Of a stretch of DNA of 31,005 bases, positions 30,737 through 31,005 are shown piece by piece. Under the pieces are notes generated by a model. The model was not told where the DNA came from and searched no databases. It saw only the letters and a program-made list of their open reading frames with translations. Position numbers and translations under genes: made by a program. The DNA is from Fimenecus sp964614605 (lineage in GTDB: Bacteria > Bacillota > Clostridia > Oscillospirales > Acutalibacteraceae): the NCBI GenBank assembly GCA_964614605.1, contig CAZTLU010000013.1, positions 1-31,005 on the forward strand, in the 5' to 3' direction. Position 1 is the first letter of the stretch. Each line of letters opens with the position of its first letter.

Positions 30737-31005
30737 TTATTCCCACTCGATTGTGCCGATTGGCTTTGGAGTGAGGTCATAAAGCACACGGTTGATGCCG
30801 TCAACCTCGTGTGTAATTCTGTCAGTAATCTTATGAAGAACTGCATAGGGGATTTCTTCGATTGTTGCGCTCATAGCGTCTGTTGTGTTGACTGCACGAA
30901 TGATTGCGGGCCAACCTTCGTAACGGCTTTCGTCTTTAACGCCAACGCTTTTGATGTCGGGCACAGCAATGAAATACTGCCAAACCTTTTCCGCAAGGCC
31001 GTTTT
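30737..31005 (-). CDS. guaA: GMP synthase (glutamine-hydrolysing), C-terminal fragment
   Basis: The last 89 codons of guaA; the gene continues beyond the right edge (frame open to 31005). Visible sequence begins NGLAEKVWQYFIAV and ends KPIGTIEWE, the universal C-terminus of GuaA (usual form KPPATIEWE). The stretch RAVNTTDAMSATIEEIPYAVL and RITHEVDGINRVLYDLT forms the dimerisation domain with the conserved arginine and the XMP-binding C-terminus. The enzyme converts XMP to GMP with glutamine and ATP in the cytoplasm. The small change PPA to PIG before the TIEWE is unusual but not disabling on its face. Confidence 0.95.
   Translation of the reverse strand, partial: NGLAEKVWQYFIAVPDIKSVGVKDESRYEGWPAIIRAVNTTDAMSATIEEIPYAVLHKITDRITHEVDGINRVLYDLTPKPIGTIEWE

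Overview
The window looks like part of a metagenome-assembled genome of a low-GC Gram-positive anaerobe of class Clostridia, probably an uncultured Oscillospiraceae/Ruminococcaceae-type gut bacterium. This rests on strong AGGAGG-like ribosome binding sites, TTGACA/TATAAT promoters, many U-tailed hairpin terminators, short palindromic intergenic repeats, and gene families typical of that group (DUF1538/P-II pair, YtrA-type GntR operon, DUF1846, DUF6171). Two 100-base N blocks mark scaffold joins. The organism assignment is inference; no rRNA or tRNA gene was seen.

Layout, left to right. 1-780: start of a ribbon-helix-helix protein, an XRE regulator, and a divergent small protein sharing an operator-like region. 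840-8227 (all minus): a very large secreted, membrane-anchored protein with two metallophosphoesterase domains, a solitary LolD/MacB-type ABC ATPase, and a DUF1846 protein paired with an AI-2E-family transporter. 8637-12459 (plus): a YtrA-type GntR repressor, ABC ATPase, ABC permease and two membrane-anchored unknowns, driven by a promoter with a perfect dyad; the first N block here is an assembly artefact. 12780-13796 (minus): ketopantoate-reductase-like enzyme. 14006-16374 (plus): DUF1538 membrane protein and a tandem P-II protein behind a leader terminator. 16396-17805 (minus): NCS2 purine permease. 17898-18040: the second N block, whose flanks look like the two ends of an unassembled minus-strand gene. 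18157-19918 (plus): GH51 arabinofuranosidase and a small zinc-ribbon protein. 20089-21598 (minus): AbiE-type toxin-antitoxin pair. 21810-22091: a small orphan gene.

The most interesting part is 22297-30237 (minus). A response regulator/histidine kinase pair lies upstream of an operon for a flavodoxin-like protein, FtsH protease, acyl-CoA-ligase-like enzyme, acyltransferase with a zinc ribbon, and CDP-alcohol phosphatidyltransferase. Three copies of a 16-bp direct-repeat box (GTTTA-N6-GTTTA, 11-bp period) each sit exactly 11 bp upstream of a -10-like hexamer: one before the regulator gene, one before the flavodoxin operon, and one just after the kinase gene. The third would drive only a transcript of about 64 nt with a 5' hairpin, a 12-nt C/U-rich linker and an intrinsic terminator. 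That is the architecture of the streptococcal CiaR-controlled csRNAs. Its linker is complementary over 10 nt to the Shine-Dalgarno region of the metallophosphoesterase gene in this same window. I read this as a candidate two-component regulon for envelope lipid and protein quality control with its own anti-SD small RNA.

The right edge holds the 3' end of guaA (minus) after a roughly 600-bp region without a convincing gene.
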